A DNA stretch of 64,000 nucleotides from Zoogloea sp021286885 (GCF_041915215.1 NZ_JAYSBV010000004.1); one strand, 5' to 3'. Positions 49,351-58,640 are shown, counted from the stretch's first letter. Program-made: numbers and translations. The notes: a model not told the origin generated them from the letters alone.

Positions 49351-51252
49351 TCAGGCCGCTTGGCCCAAACCCAAATCAGCCAGCAGATTGCGCCGCGACA
49401 CGCCACCTCGACCATCCCCCAGAGCGCCCAGCAACTCCTTCATGTCGAGGATGAGCACAATCTGACCGTTGGACAGGGTGGTGACCCCAGCCACGCCCTT
49501 GGGACGGAAATCGTCCAGCGACTTGATCACCGCATCCTCACGCCCGGCAAAGCTGTCGATGGCCAGAATGAAGCTCTGCTCGGCGCTCTGCATGAGCACC
49601 CCATAGGCCGGCGCCTGGACAGGCTCCCACCCCAAGAGGGCGCACAAGGGCATGATGGGCAGCACCTCGCCGCGTACCACCATGGTGGCCCGACCACCCA
49701 CTTCCTGAACCTCGGCAGATTCGATGGGCAAAATCTCGCGCACCATCGAGAGCGGCACGGCAAACGGCTGCTCGCCCAGTCGCACCAGCAGCACCGGCAA
49801 AATCGCCAGGGTCAGGGGCAGGCTGATGATAAACGTGGTGCCCTTGCCCAGGCTGGAACGGATATCGATGGAGCCGTTGAGCTTCTGGATGTTGGTGCGC
49901 ACCACATCCATCCCGACCCCGCGCCCGGAGACGTCGGAAATCTGGCTGGCCATGGAAAAGCCGGGCAGGAAGATGAGGTTGAAGCTCTGGCGCTCATCCA
50001 TGGTGTTGGCCTCCTCATCGGTGATGAGGCCCTTGGCCACCGCCTTGGCACGCAGCTTCTCGGCGTTCATGCCACGCCCGTCGTCGGCCACCAGGATCAC
50101 GATGTGATCGCCTTCCTGGCGCGCCTCCAGCCGGACATTGGACTTTTCGGGCTTGCCGTTGGCGAGCCGCTCCTGGGTTTCCTCCACCCCGTGATCCACC
50201 GCGTTGCGGATCAAGTGAATGATGGGATCCGACAAGTCCTCGATCATGGTCTTGTCGATTTCGGTTTCTTCCCCGGCCAGCACCAGCTCCACATCCTTGC
50301 CCAGGCTGCGCGCCAGATCCCGGGCAATGCGCGGGTACTTCTGGAACAGGCGGCCAATGGGCTGCATCCGGGTCTTCATCACCGCGTTCTGCAAATCGGA
50401 CACCAGCAAATCCAGCTGGCTCACCGCCAGATCCAGGGCATGCAGGGTTTCAGTGTCGCTGCGACCGTTCAGAATGTCGCTGCGCAGGGCATTCAGCCGG
50501 TTCTTGGTGAGGCCGATTTCGCCCGACAGGTTGAGCACCTGATCCAGGCGTGCGGTATCCACCCGGATGGAGTTATCCCGGGTCTTTTCCGAATCACGCC
50601 GGGGCCCGGCTGCGGGCGGTTTATCGGCCCGCTTGGGGGCCGGCGCGGGGGCGGCAGCCACCGGCGCCGGTTCTGCCTCCACTATCACAGGCGCAGACGT
50701 AGCCACCACGGCCGGCACCGTCTCAGCGGGGGCAATCGCCACCTGCATCAGCTTGCCCCAATCCAGGCCCTGCCCGTCGGGGGCGGCCGCCGTGGCTACG
50801 CTGGCCGCCGGTGCCGCTGCCGGCGCAACCGCCGGTGCAGGTGCAGGCGCTGTGCTGAGGGTGCCTGCAATGGCCTGGCGCAGGCTTTCAATCAGTGCCG
50901 GATCTGCCGCGTGGGGTTGAACACCCTGCTCCAGATAGCCGAACATGTCCCGCACCGCCCCGGTGGATGCCAGGATCACATCCATGTTTTCCGGCGTGAC
51001 CTGGAGTTCCCCGTTGCGCAACTTGTCGAACAGGTTTTCGGTCAGGTGGCACAGGGTCACCAGCTCGGAGGCGTTCAGAAAACCGGCGCCCCCCTTGATG
51101 GTGTGGAAGCCCCGGAAAATGTCATTCAACAGCCCCAGATCTCCCGGCGCCCTTTCCAGGTCCACCAGCTTGTTGTCCACCCCTGACAGCAGATCCCCCG
51201 CTTCCACGAGGAAATCCTGCAACAGGTCTTCCATTCCGGAAAAATCACTCAT
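49351..51252 (-). CDS. cheA: Chemotaxis histidine kinase CheA
   Basis: From ATG 51252 (MSDFSGMEDLLQDFLVEAG; AGGAG upstream) the product has 633 residues. The HPt phosphorylation site is in FRGFHTIKGGAGFL (His about residue 47). A Pro/Ala-rich linker replaces a clear P2 domain. Dimerisation (LDQVLNLSGEIGLTKNRLNALR), ATPase (HLIRNAVDHGVEE; VADDGRGMN; FSMASQISDVSGRGVGMDVV) and CheW-like domains follow. It phosphorylates CheY and CheB. It lies last in the cheV-cheV-cheY-cheZ-cheA run. Confidence 0.96.
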   Translation of the reverse strand: MSDFSGMEDLLQDFLVEAGDLLSGVDNKLVDLERAPGDLGLLNDIFRGFHTIKGGAGFLNASELVTLCHLTENLFDKLRNGELQVTPENMDVILASTGAVRDMFGYLEQGVQPHAADPALIESLRQAIAGTLSTAPAPAPAVAPAAAPAASVATAAAPDGQGLDWGKLMQVAIAPAETVPAVVATSAPVIVEAEPAPVAAAPAPAPKRADKPPAAGPRRDSEKTRDNSIRVDTARLDQVLNLSGEIGLTKNRLNALRSDILNGRSDTETLHALDLAVSQLDLLVSDLQNAVMKTRMQPIGRLFQKYPRIARDLARSLGKDVELVLAGEETEIDKTMIEDLSDPIIHLIRNAVDHGVEETQERLANGKPEKSNVRLEARQEGDHIVILVADDGRGMNAEKLRAKAVAKGLITDEEANTMDERQSFNLIFLPGFSMASQISDVSGRGVGMDVVRTNIQKLNGSIDIRSSLGKGTTFIISLPLTLAILPVLLVRLGEQPFAVPLSMVREILPIESAEVQEVGGRATMVVRGEVLPIMPLCALLGWEPVQAPAYGVLMQSAEQSFILAIDSFAGREDAVIKSLDDFRPKGVAGVTTLSNGQIVLILDMKELLGALGDGRGGVSRRNLLADLGLGQAA

Positions 51253-51308
51253 CGCAAATGCTCCTGGCGGCGCGGCCGCCGGCAATACAGATCACGGCAG
51301 ATCACCGC

Positions 51309-52166
51309 TCAGAAGCCCAGACTTTCAAGCAAGTCATCCACCTGGCTTTGATTGGTCACCACATCATCCCGCCCCACGGCATTAATCACAGGCCCATTCA
51401 TCAGGCCTTCGGGGGCTTCAGCCTTACGCTCTTCAGGCATGGCATCGATCAGGACCTCCAGCAGTTGCTTCTCCAGCCCATGGGCCAGTTCCACCACTTT
51501 CTTGATGACCTGCCCGGTCAGATCCTGGAAGTCCTGGGCCATCATGATCTGCAAGAGCTGATCACTGGTTTCCCGGCTGCCATTCACCACCTCGCCCAGA
51601 AAGTCCCGCGTGCGTCCGGCCAGATCGCGGAATTCCTCAGGGGTCAGATCCTTGGCATACAGGCGATCCCATTGGGTACGCAGGGAGGCCGCATCTGTCA
51701 TCACCTGATCCTGAATCGGCTTGGCGATATCGGTGGCGTTGAGCACCTTGCTCGCAGCCTGCTCAGTCATTTCTGCAATGTAAGTCAGCCGCTGGCGTGC
51801 ATCGGGAATCGCATGGGCTGATTCCTGCAAGCCCCGGTCATACCCCAACTCACGCAAGGCATCATGGAGTTTGCGCGTCATGATGCCAATCCGGTTATAG
51901 ACTGACTCGGTTCGCTGTCCGGCCTCATCTGCCCCATCCTGTTTGGGGCTTTCGGCGTGCTCATCCTCAGCGTCGCTGGCGACGCTATCGAACAAGGCTT
52001 GCAACTCATCGCTATCACCATCTTTGAGTGTAGGACTCACCACTTCAAGACGTGGGGGCGGAACTGCCGGACTGGCCACCTCGGCACCACCACCCGCCAT
52101 GCTGTCAAACAGGGCCTGCAGCTCCTGGTTGTCACCCGCTTCGTCGAATTTTTGCCGCTTTGTCAT
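51309..52166 (-). CDS. cheZ: CheY phosphatase CheZ
   Basis: A 285-residue CheZ with the catalytic QDFQDLTGQVIKKV segment (Asp/Gln pair) and the C-terminal CheY-docking helix SQVDDLLESLGF. The N terminus carries two copies of a NQELQALFDSMAGGG/SDELQALFDSVASDA motif, extending the protein beyond the usual length of about 215. It speeds up CheY-P dephosphorylation. Confidence 0.94.
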   Translation of the reverse strand: MTKRQKFDEAGDNQELQALFDSMAGGGAEVASPAVPPPRLEVVSPTLKDGDSDELQALFDSVASDAEDEHAESPKQDGADEAGQRTESVYNRIGIMTRKLHDALRELGYDRGLQESAHAIPDARQRLTYIAEMTEQAASKVLNATDIAKPIQDQVMTDAASLRTQWDRLYAKDLTPEEFRDLAGRTRDFLGEVVNGSRETSDQLLQIMMAQDFQDLTGQVIKKVVELAHGLEKQLLEVLIDAMPEERKAEAPEGLMNGPVINAVGRDDVVTNQSQVDDLLESLGF

Positions 52167-52193
52167 TTCGCGCCTCCTTCGCGTAAGCCCGGG

Positions 52194-52592
52194 TCAGGCT
52201 GCTTTTTTGCCGGTCTTCTCGAAGATCTTTTCCAGCTTTTCCGAGAGGGTGGCTGCGGTGAAGGGCTTGACGATGTAGCCGCTGGCGCCGGCCTGGGCTG
52301 CTGCGATGATGTTTTCCTTCTTCGCTTCAGCCGTAATCATCAGCACCGGAAGATGCTTCAGGGTGGGATTGGCCCGGATGTTCTGGAGCAGGGTCAGCCC
52401 ATCCATATTGGGCATGTTCCAGTCTGTCACCACAAAATCGAAGGGCATGGTATTGAGCTTTTGCAGCGCAATCTGCCCATCTTCGGCTTCATCCACATTG
52501 GTAAAACCCAGCTCTTTGAGCAGGTTGCGCACAATCCGGCGCATGGTGGAGAAGTCGTCCACCACCAGGAATTTCATTTTCGGGTCCGACAT
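52194..52592 (-). CDS. cheY: Chemotaxis response regulator CheY
   Basis: From ATG 52592 (CGGAGATC upstream) a 132-residue receiver with the acidic pocket VVDD, phosphorylated Asp in VVTDWNMPNMDG, ITAEAKK and the KPF lysine (YIVKPFTAATL). It controls motor switching. The gene follows the second cheV by 14 bases. Confidence 0.97.
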   Translation of the reverse strand: MSDPKMKFLVVDDFSTMRRIVRNLLKELGFTNVDEAEDGQIALQKLNTMPFDFVVTDWNMPNMDGLTLLQNIRANPTLKHLPVLMITAEAKKENIIAAAQAGASGYIVKPFTAATLSEKLEKIFEKTGKKAA

Positions 52593-52606
52593 TTGTTGAT
52601 CTCCGT

Positions 52607-53545
52607 TCAATCCCGCTGGGTCCGCACCAACAGCGGGCGCAGGGTCTCCGCCAGTACATCGGCATCAAACTTCGCAACGTACGAATCGACACCAACACTC
52701 TTGCCCATCGCCCGGTTGGCCTCCGAAGAGAGGGATGAATGCATCACCACCGGGATGCCTTCAAATCGAGCGTCCGATTTGATGTTGCGGGTCAGGACAT
52801 AACCGTCCATCTCCGGCATTTCAGCATCCACCAGGATCAGGTTCAGCTCCTCACTCAGGCTGACACCACGTTGCTGGGCATGGTTGGCCATGCCTTCCAG
52901 CCGCGTCCAGGCTTCAAACCCGTTGAGTGCGTGCTTGTGGCGCACACCCAGTTTGTCCAGGGTCTCGGCAATTTTCTTACGGGCGACGGCCGAGTCATCC
53001 ACATAAAAGATGGTGACTTCCTCCCCATATCCGAGCGGTTGGATCTGGCCGACCACGGCTTCGCCAAACGTGCTGGCCAGGATGGTTTCCACATCAAGGA
53101 TGGAAACCAGCTTGCCGTCCTGCAATTCGGTGATGGCGGTAATGAAGTGATGCCCCCCGGAGGTCACGTTGTCGGGCGCCCGCACCTTGTCCCACTCCAC
53201 CCGGATGATGCGATCCACCTCATGCACCAGAAAGCCCAGGGTGCGCTTGCTGTATTCGGTGACCATCATGGAGCTGCCCAAAGGCTCGCCAGGCAGGGCC
53301 ACGCCCATGATCTTCGCCAGGGCCAGCACGGGAATGACATTGCCCCGCAGGGAAATCAGCCCTTCCACCCCCTCCGGCATATTCGGCGCCTTGGTGATGA
53401 AGGGGGCACGGGATACTTCCCGCACCTTGAATACATTGATGCCAAAGATTTCCTGGGTGCCCAGACTGAACAGCAGGATTTCCATCCGGTTGGAGCCCGC
53501 CAGCTTGGTGCGGGCGTCTACGGTCTCAAGTACGCCGTGATCCAT
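52607..53545 (-). CDS. cheV: CheV coupling protein (second copy)
   Basis: The 312-residue protein has an N-terminal CheW-like domain (RMEILLFSLGTQEIFGINVFKVREV; GLISLRGNVIPVLALAKIMG) and a C-terminal receiver with NLILVDAEMPEMDGYVLT and the KSDARFEGIPVVMHSSLSS block. CheV couples receptors to CheA and is tuned by phosphorylation. It is a diverged paralogue of the gene upstream. No cheW lies in the window, so CheV may carry much of the coupling. Confidence 0.94.
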   Translation of the reverse strand: MDHGVLETVDARTKLAGSNRMEILLFSLGTQEIFGINVFKVREVSRAPFITKAPNMPEGVEGLISLRGNVIPVLALAKIMGVALPGEPLGSSMMVTEYSKRTLGFLVHEVDRIIRVEWDKVRAPDNVTSGGHHFITAITELQDGKLVSILDVETILASTFGEAVVGQIQPLGYGEEVTIFYVDDSAVARKKIAETLDKLGVRHKHALNGFEAWTRLEGMANHAQQRGVSLSEELNLILVDAEMPEMDGYVLTRNIKSDARFEGIPVVMHSSLSSEANRAMGKSVGVDSYVAKFDADVLAETLRPLLVRTQRD

Positions 53546-53572
53546 ATGCTCTTTCTCCCTTGCTTTGGGTGC

Positions 53573-54544
53573 TCAAACTCTGATGCGTTCTTTGGCGCCA
53601 GCTTCGATGATGCGGCGCAGCGTCTGGGCCAAGCGCTGGGGCTCAAACTTGGCCACATATTCATCCACCCCCACCGAGCGCCCCAATTGCTGGTTGGACA
53701 TGCCCGACAAAGATGAATGCATGATCACCGGCACCCCTTCGAAACGCAGGTCGCTCTTGATCTTTTTGGTGAGGATGTAGCCGTCCATTTCGGGCATTTC
53801 CACATCGGTGAGCACCAGGGCCACCATATCCCGCACCCGACGATGGGCCGAGGTGGCATAGGTCGCCAGCTTGCCCAGCTCCTCCCAGGCCTGACGCCCA
53901 TTGACCGAACCCACATAACGCACCCCCAGCACATCCAGGGTGCGTTCAATCTGCTTGCGGGCCACCGAAGAATCGTCGGCAAAATAAACCGTGACCTGAT
54001 CTCCGCCCGGGATCGCCTCAATCCCCTTGAACTGGAGCTCGTCATCGTATTTGGTGGTTTCTGACAAGACCTTTTCCACATCCAGCAACATCACCAGACG
54101 CGGCCCAGGCAGCTCGGTCACCGCCGTCACCAAGCCTCCCAGGTTGGCGGTCAGCATTTCCGGCGGCACCCGCATCTGGGACCAATCGAGGCGCAAGATC
54201 GTATCCACCGCCTCCACCAAGAACCCCTGGGTATGACCGTTGTACTCGGTCACAATCATGATTTCGCGGGGGGTATCGGTGCTCATTCCCGCGTATTTGG
54301 CCAGATCCACCACGGGCACCAGCACCCCCCGCAGACTTACCATGCCCTCCACCGACGAGGGCATTTCGGGTGCAGCCGTAATCGGCGGGGTGCGCATGAC
54401 CTCCCGAACCTTGAATACGTTGATCCCGAAAGTTTCGCGCCGTCCGGTTCGGGGATCGATCCCCAGGGTGAACAGCAGGATTTCCAGCTTGTTGGTGCCC
54501 GCCAGTCGGGTGCGCGCATCAATGTTCTTGAGAAGTTCGGACAT
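53573..54544 (-). CDS. cheV: CheV coupling protein (first copy)
   Basis: A 323-residue CheW-receiver fusion. The start (SELLKNIDARTRLAGTNKLEILLFTLG) and GRRETFGINVFKVREVMRTPPITAAPEMP identify the CheW-like domain; VALVLTDVEMPEMDGYILTKKIKSD is the receiver core. Its partner gene lies 28 bases downstream; the two align along their length. A sigma-28-like promoter lies 59 bases upstream, which probably drives cheV-cheV-cheY-cheZ-cheA. Confidence 0.94.
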   Translation of the reverse strand: MSELLKNIDARTRLAGTNKLEILLFTLGIDPRTGRRETFGINVFKVREVMRTPPITAAPEMPSSVEGMVSLRGVLVPVVDLAKYAGMSTDTPREIMIVTEYNGHTQGFLVEAVDTILRLDWSQMRVPPEMLTANLGGLVTAVTELPGPRLVMLLDVEKVLSETTKYDDELQFKGIEAIPGGDQVTVYFADDSSVARKQIERTLDVLGVRYVGSVNGRQAWEELGKLATYATSAHRRVRDMVALVLTDVEMPEMDGYILTKKIKSDLRFEGVPVIMHSSLSGMSNQQLGRSVGVDEYVAKFEPQRLAQTLRRIIEAGAKERIRV

Positions 54545-54602
54545 GAAAGTCTCCGTCGCATGCCACCTGCCGCCCCATGGGACAGGCCTTGACCTGCTAG
54601 CA

Positions 54603-54629
54603 ATATCGGCGCACAGGGGGCATTCTTGA
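54603..54629 (-). promoter_or_regulatory. Sigma-28-like promoter of cheV operon
   Basis: TCAAGAAT (54629-54622), 11-base spacer, GCCGATAT (54610-54603). The -10 box matches GCCGATAA in 7 of 8 positions. It is correctly oriented and placed ahead of cheV, so the operon should need FliA. Confidence 0.65.
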
Positions 54630-54644
54630 GCCGCTGCACACGCA

Positions 54645-54670
54645 TAAAAAAACCCGCCATCAGGCGGGTT
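54645..54670 (-). terminator. Terminator after chemoreceptor gene
   Basis: On the minus strand AACCCGCC (54670-54663), loop TGAT, GGCGGGTT (54658-54651), then a run of T. A strong intrinsic terminator for the gene at 54707. Confidence 0.9.
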
Positions 54671-54706
54671 GGAATGATCCCGAGGCCAGACACCCCACTC
54701 GGCAGA

Positions 54707-56386
54707 TCAGGCCCGATAACCGATACGGAAGCCGCCCCAGTGGCGACCATTCACATACACGGGTGCCGAAATGTCATGCATGATCTCGCCCGTATCCCGG
54801 CGATAGGTCTGGATCAGGAAAGGCATCTGGTGCTTGCCGCACTGCTTGCCCACCGGGTCGTCAAAAATCCGCTTGGTCCGGTTACCCACAAAGTCCTTGG
54901 CATAATCGCCGGTCAGCGCCTGGGAGAAACGCTTGTTATGGGTGGGCACATACCCATTACGGTCAGTACCAATCGCATACACCATATCGGGCTGCGTCTC
55001 CAAAAGACGCTCCTGAATGGCCGGGAAAATCCGGTCGGCCAACGCATCAAAGCGGGTATTGAATTTCTGAGGTCGGGTGTTGGGAATGGGCCGGTAATTC
55101 TCGTCAAACAGATCACCCAGGCTGACCTGACCGCTGGCCAAGGCCTGCTCCAAGGCCGCCCCGATCTGGCTGGCAGCTGCTCGCACCTGCTCGGGCATTT
55201 TCTGGTGAATGAGCATGGCTCGCTCACCCTCGGGCCCTAGTTTGAATACCCGGTTAATTTCCTTGAGATTGACTGCCAAACCACTAAGCGATTTGGCCTC
55301 ATCCAGCGCTTCCCGGGCCCCAGAGGTGTTGGAGGCCACCATGTCCATGATGCTATGCACATGGTGCACGATCTGGTCCGCCTCCCGGCTATGGGCCGCA
55401 ATCGCCCCCGCGATGGCATCCACCTTTTCCATGGTTTGCTGGGCGCCCTGGTTGATCTGCTCCAGGGAGCCCGCCGCCTTGCGTGCCAGCTCGGCCCCCG
55501 CATGGGCCTGGGCACTGCCTGCATCAATCGACGCAATGGCCGTCTGGGTTTCAGCCTGAATGGCGGTGATCATGCCGGCAATTTCAGTCGTTGCGGTGGA
55601 AGTCCGCTCAGCCAGCTTGCGCACCTCATCCGCCACCACCGCAAACCCGCGCCCCTGTTCCCCCGCCCGGGCGGCCTCAATCGCTGCATTCAAGGCCAGC
55701 AGATTGGTCTGATCCGCAATCTCGCGGATCACCTTGACGATACCGCTGATGGCTTCCGAGCGGGCCCCCAGGGCGGTGATCACCCGTGCAGAATCTTCTA
55801 CGGAGCGCGCAATGCGTTCAATTTCCTGGGAGGCACTGGTCACCACCTGAGCCCCTTGAACTGAAAGCTCCCGGGCCACCTGAGCATTGCTGGCGGTCTG
55901 GTTGGCGTGCTCGGCCACCGCACCGACCCCGGCAGTCATCTGCTCAATCGCCGACACCATGCTTTCAGCCGCATTTTGCTGACTGCTGGAGCCATCAGCC
56001 ACCTGCTCAGCGTGGCTGGACACGAGGCCCGCGGCTTCATACACCCGCTGGGCATCAAAAATGACCTTGCCCACAATGCCCTGAAAACTGCTGATCAGCT
56101 CATTGAAATGGGTCGCCACATGCCCCACCTGCCCTTGGCTCACCGGGGCCCGGCGGGAAAGATCACCGTCGGCATGCATCTGACGGATGGTACTGGCCAA
56201 ATCCGTGAGCGGGCGCTCAAACATCTGGCGCACCAATAAGGTGGCCACCGCCCCAAGGCACACGCCCAGGGCGATGCTGGCCCCTATCCATCCCGGGCTG
56301 ACGGGCACGCCAAAGGCCGCCCCCAAACCCAGACAACCCAAGGTGGCCGGCAGGCCAACCAGGGGAAACAGCAGCACAGTCCGCAT
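54707..56386 (-). CDS. Chemoreceptor with C-terminal cytoplasmic sensor
   Basis: The 559-residue protein has two close N-terminal membrane helices (VLLFPLVGLPATLGCLGLGAAF; WIGASIALGVCLGAVATLLV) with hardly any periplasmic loop, then HAMP and a signalling domain (hairpin ADQTNLLALNAAIEAARAGE QGRGFAVVADEV split by position 235-265). After it comes about 170 residues with a Cache-like pattern: YAIGTDRNGYVPTHNKRFSQ, TKRIFDDPVGKQCGKHQ, DISAPVYVNGRHWGGFRIGY. The sensor would thus be cytoplasmic. A sigma-28-like promoter precedes it. Confidence 0.88.
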   Translation of the reverse strand: MRTVLLFPLVGLPATLGCLGLGAAFGVPVSPGWIGASIALGVCLGAVATLLVRQMFERPLTDLASTIRQMHADGDLSRRAPVSQGQVGHVATHFNELISSFQGIVGKVIFDAQRVYEAAGLVSSHAEQVADGSSSQQNAAESMVSAIEQMTAGVGAVAEHANQTASNAQVARELSVQGAQVVTSASQEIERIARSVEDSARVITALGARSEAISGIVKVIREIADQTNLLALNAAIEAARAGEQGRGFAVVADEVRKLAERTSTATTEIAGMITAIQAETQTAIASIDAGSAQAHAGAELARKAAGSLEQINQGAQQTMEKVDAIAGAIAAHSREADQIVHHVHSIMDMVASNTSGAREALDEAKSLSGLAVNLKEINRVFKLGPEGERAMLIHQKMPEQVRAAASQIGAALEQALASGQVSLGDLFDENYRPIPNTRPQKFNTRFDALADRIFPAIQERLLETQPDMVYAIGTDRNGYVPTHNKRFSQALTGDYAKDFVGNRTKRIFDDPVGKQCGKHQMPFLIQTYRRDTGEIMHDISAPVYVNGRHWGGFRIGYRA

Positions 56387-56463
56387 GATGATGTGTGTCC
56401 TCCGCCTAGAACCGGGGGCCTATGCCCCAAACACCGATGCAGAGCACCAGTTGCTTTGAGGCA

Positions 56464-56490
56464 TTAACGGACACGAAAACCTAAACTTTA
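56464..56490 (-). promoter_or_regulatory. Sigma-28 promoter of chemoreceptor gene
   Basis: TAAAGTTT (56490-56483; 8/8), 11-base spacer, TCCGTTAA (56471-56464; 6/8). This is the best sigma-28 site in the window and lies about 78 bases before the chemoreceptor ATG. Confidence 0.8.
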
Positions 56491-56538
56491 CCCTCTGCCT
56501 GAACCGCCACAGCCCCGCCAGGCAAGGATGCGCAAACT

Positions 56539-56844
56539 TCAGCTGATCGGGAACAGCTTGCCGAAATTGGCGATTTCCAGCACCTGCTTCACGCTGCCCT
56601 TGGCATTGGTGAGAAAAACGCTCTTGCCCGAAGTCTTGGCCTTGTCGCGCAACATCAACAACATGCCCAAGGCCGAACTATCCAGATAGGCCACATTCCC
56701 CAGATCCACCGCGACCTCCGTGGTGCCCTGGGAGCCCAGCGCCTTGTCGACAGCCTCCCGAAATTCCCGGTGGGCGTTGAAGTCGAAACGGCCAGACAGT
56801 TGGATTCTGGCCTGGGTCTGTTGAGTGCTGACACTGGTATCCAT
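56539..56844 (-). CDS. STAS-domain anti-sigma-antagonist-like protein
   Basis: A 101-residue STAS protein: TQARIQLSGRFDFNAHREFREAVDKAL, and the phosphorylatable Ser in VAYLDSSALGMLLMLRDKAK. It resembles SpoIIAA-type switches. Its place between chemotaxis genes suggests a role in a partner-switching control of motility; partner kinase or phosphatase is not in the window. Confidence 0.88.
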   Translation of the reverse strand: MDTSVSTQQTQARIQLSGRFDFNAHREFREAVDKALGSQGTTEVAVDLGNVAYLDSSALGMLLMLRDKAKTSGKSVFLTNAKGSVKQVLEIANFGKLFPIS

Positions 56845-56927
56845 GATTGCCTCAAAAAAATAGCTCGCTCAAATACGGTACCGCACGCCAAGGCCGCAAC
56901 ACGACCTACCTGCATGCAAATACTACC

Positions 56928-57995
56928 CTACATCCGCCCGGCGCCCTGACCTCGCAGGCGCGCCAAAACCCGAGCAGCCACCTCCCGCAAAGGGGCCACT
57001 TCCTCAAGGGCCCCCACCTGGGCAGCCTCCCGAGGCATGCCATACACGACGCAGGAGTCCTGGTCCTGACCCACCGTCCAGGCCCCCGCCTGGCGCATGG
57101 CCAGCATCCCCTGGGCGCCGTCCTTCCCCATACCCGTCAGAATCACCCCCAGGGCCTTGCGCCCCACGCATTGGGCGGCCGACTGAAACAACACATCCAC
57201 CGCTGGCCGATGCCGATTCACAGGCTCAGCCTGGGACAATCCGCAGACATAAGCACCGTTGGCCTTGCGAATCAGCAGATGGGAATGCCCCGGCGCCAGA
57301 TAGGCCGTTCCGGGCTGCAGCCGCTCTCCATCTTCCGCCTCCTTCACCCGTAGCGCGCATGCGCCGTCCAGACGACGGGCAAAGGACGGCGTAAACGCCT
57401 CCGGCATATGCTGCACCATCAGAATCGGGGGCATGCTGGCGGGCAGGCCGCACAGCACATCCTTGATCGCTTCGGTGCCACCGGTAGAGGCGCCGATAAA
57501 GATCACCCGATCTGCCGCAGCAAAGTCACCGCTGGCAGGCGTCACTGCCGGAGCAGCTCCGGCATTGCCCCCCCCTGGCCGCAGGGCTGGGCGCAAGCGG
57601 GCGCTGTAAGCCGCCCGCAGCTTGTCGCCCACCTCCTGCCTGAAGGCTTCGACCGCAGCAGGATGATCCATGCGCGGCTTGCCAATGAAATCCACCGCTC
57701 CCAGCTCCAGCGCTTGCAAGGTCACTTCCGAGCCCCGCACCGTCAGGCTGGAAATCATGACCACCGGCATGGGGCGCAGGCGCATCAAACGCCCCAAGAA
57801 ATCCAGCCCATCCATACGGGGCATTTCCACATCCAGGGTCAGCACATCCGGATTCAGGCTTTTGATCATTTCCCGGGCCACCAAAGGGTCCGGAGCCTGT
57901 CCCACCACTTCCAGATTGGGGCAGGCATTGATCACCTCGGTCAACAGACTGCGCATCAGCACAGAATCATCGACCACCAACACCTTGATTGTCAT
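56928..57995 (-). CDS. cheB: Receptor methylesterase CheB
   Basis: From ATG 57995 (MTIKVLVVDDSVLMRSLLTE) the 355-residue protein has a receiver (LTLDVEMPRMDGLDFL) and an esterase domain with catalytic Ser (FIGASTGGTEAI), His (VQHMPEAFTPSF) and Asp (TGMGKDGAQGM). It removes receptor methyl groups and amidates. It lies 30 bases after cheD in the cheR-cheD-cheB order. Confidence 0.96.
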   Translation of the reverse strand: MTIKVLVVDDSVLMRSLLTEVINACPNLEVVGQAPDPLVAREMIKSLNPDVLTLDVEMPRMDGLDFLGRLMRLRPMPVVMISSLTVRGSEVTLQALELGAVDFIGKPRMDHPAAVEAFRQEVGDKLRAAYSARLRPALRPGGGNAGAAPAVTPASGDFAAADRVIFIGASTGGTEAIKDVLCGLPASMPPILMVQHMPEAFTPSFARRLDGACALRVKEAEDGERLQPGTAYLAPGHSHLLIRKANGAYVCGLSQAEPVNRHRPAVDVLFQSAAQCVGRKALGVILTGMGKDGAQGMLAMRQAGAWTVGQDQDSCVVYGMPREAAQVGALEEVAPLREVAARVLARLRGQGAGRM

Positions 57996-58025
57996 GGCAT
58001 CACTCCATCGCCCACACGGCAAGGC

Positions 58026-58640
58026 CTAACCAAACAGCTCCACATCCCCGCCCATGCTGTCTTGGGACAGCCGTTTTTCGTATTCGCGCTCACGGGCAAT
58101 GACTGTATCATTTTTCACATTCACCAGCTTCTTGAGCATCACGCGCCCGGTGGCGGGGAAGAAATACACCTTGCGCGGATACACATCCAGCAAGTCCTGG
58201 CCCACCACCGGAATGCGCTCCGTTTCCAAGTAGTCCAGCACAAAATGGGCATTCTTTTCCCCGACCTGGGTATGGCTCAAGCTAGCCAGCACCCGGCCAC
58301 CGCCAAACACTTTGGCTTCAAGGTTGGAACGCCGGGCCCCCAGCTTCAGCAAGTGATTAAGCAACACCTCCATGGCGTACGCGCCATAGCGTGCCGAACT
58401 GGAGAGCAGGCCATCATCCCCACGCCCCTCCGGCAGCATGAAATGATTCATGCCCCCCAGGCCCTTTTCCCGATCCCGAATGCAGGCGGTCACACATGAG
58501 CCCAATACCGTCACCAGCAATAAATCAGTGGTGGTCACAAAGTATTCGCCCGGCAAGACCTTGACCGCATCACAGCGGAAGGTGGGGTCAAAGTATTTAC
58601 TGCGCGCCAGATGTTCTGCATAAGCCGGCTCAGCGTGCAT
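58026..58640 (-). CDS. cheD: Receptor deamidase CheD
   Basis: The 204-residue protein from ATG 58640 (MHAEPAYAEHLARSKYFDP) has the catalytic Cys and His in VLGSCVTACIRD and GGMNHFMLPE, and KVFGGGRVLASLSHTQVGEKNAHFVLDYL. It deamidates receptor glutamines. Its start overlaps the end of cheR by 11 bases. A longer frame extends into cheR but has no ribosome site. Confidence 0.93.
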   Translation of the reverse strand: MHAEPAYAEHLARSKYFDPTFRCDAVKVLPGEYFVTTTDLLLVTVLGSCVTACIRDREKGLGGMNHFMLPEGRGDDGLLSSSARYGAYAMEVLLNHLLKLGARRSNLEAKVFGGGRVLASLSHTQVGEKNAHFVLDYLETERIPVVGQDLLDVYPRKVYFFPATGRVMLKKLVNVKNDTVIAREREYEKRLSQDSMGGDVELFG

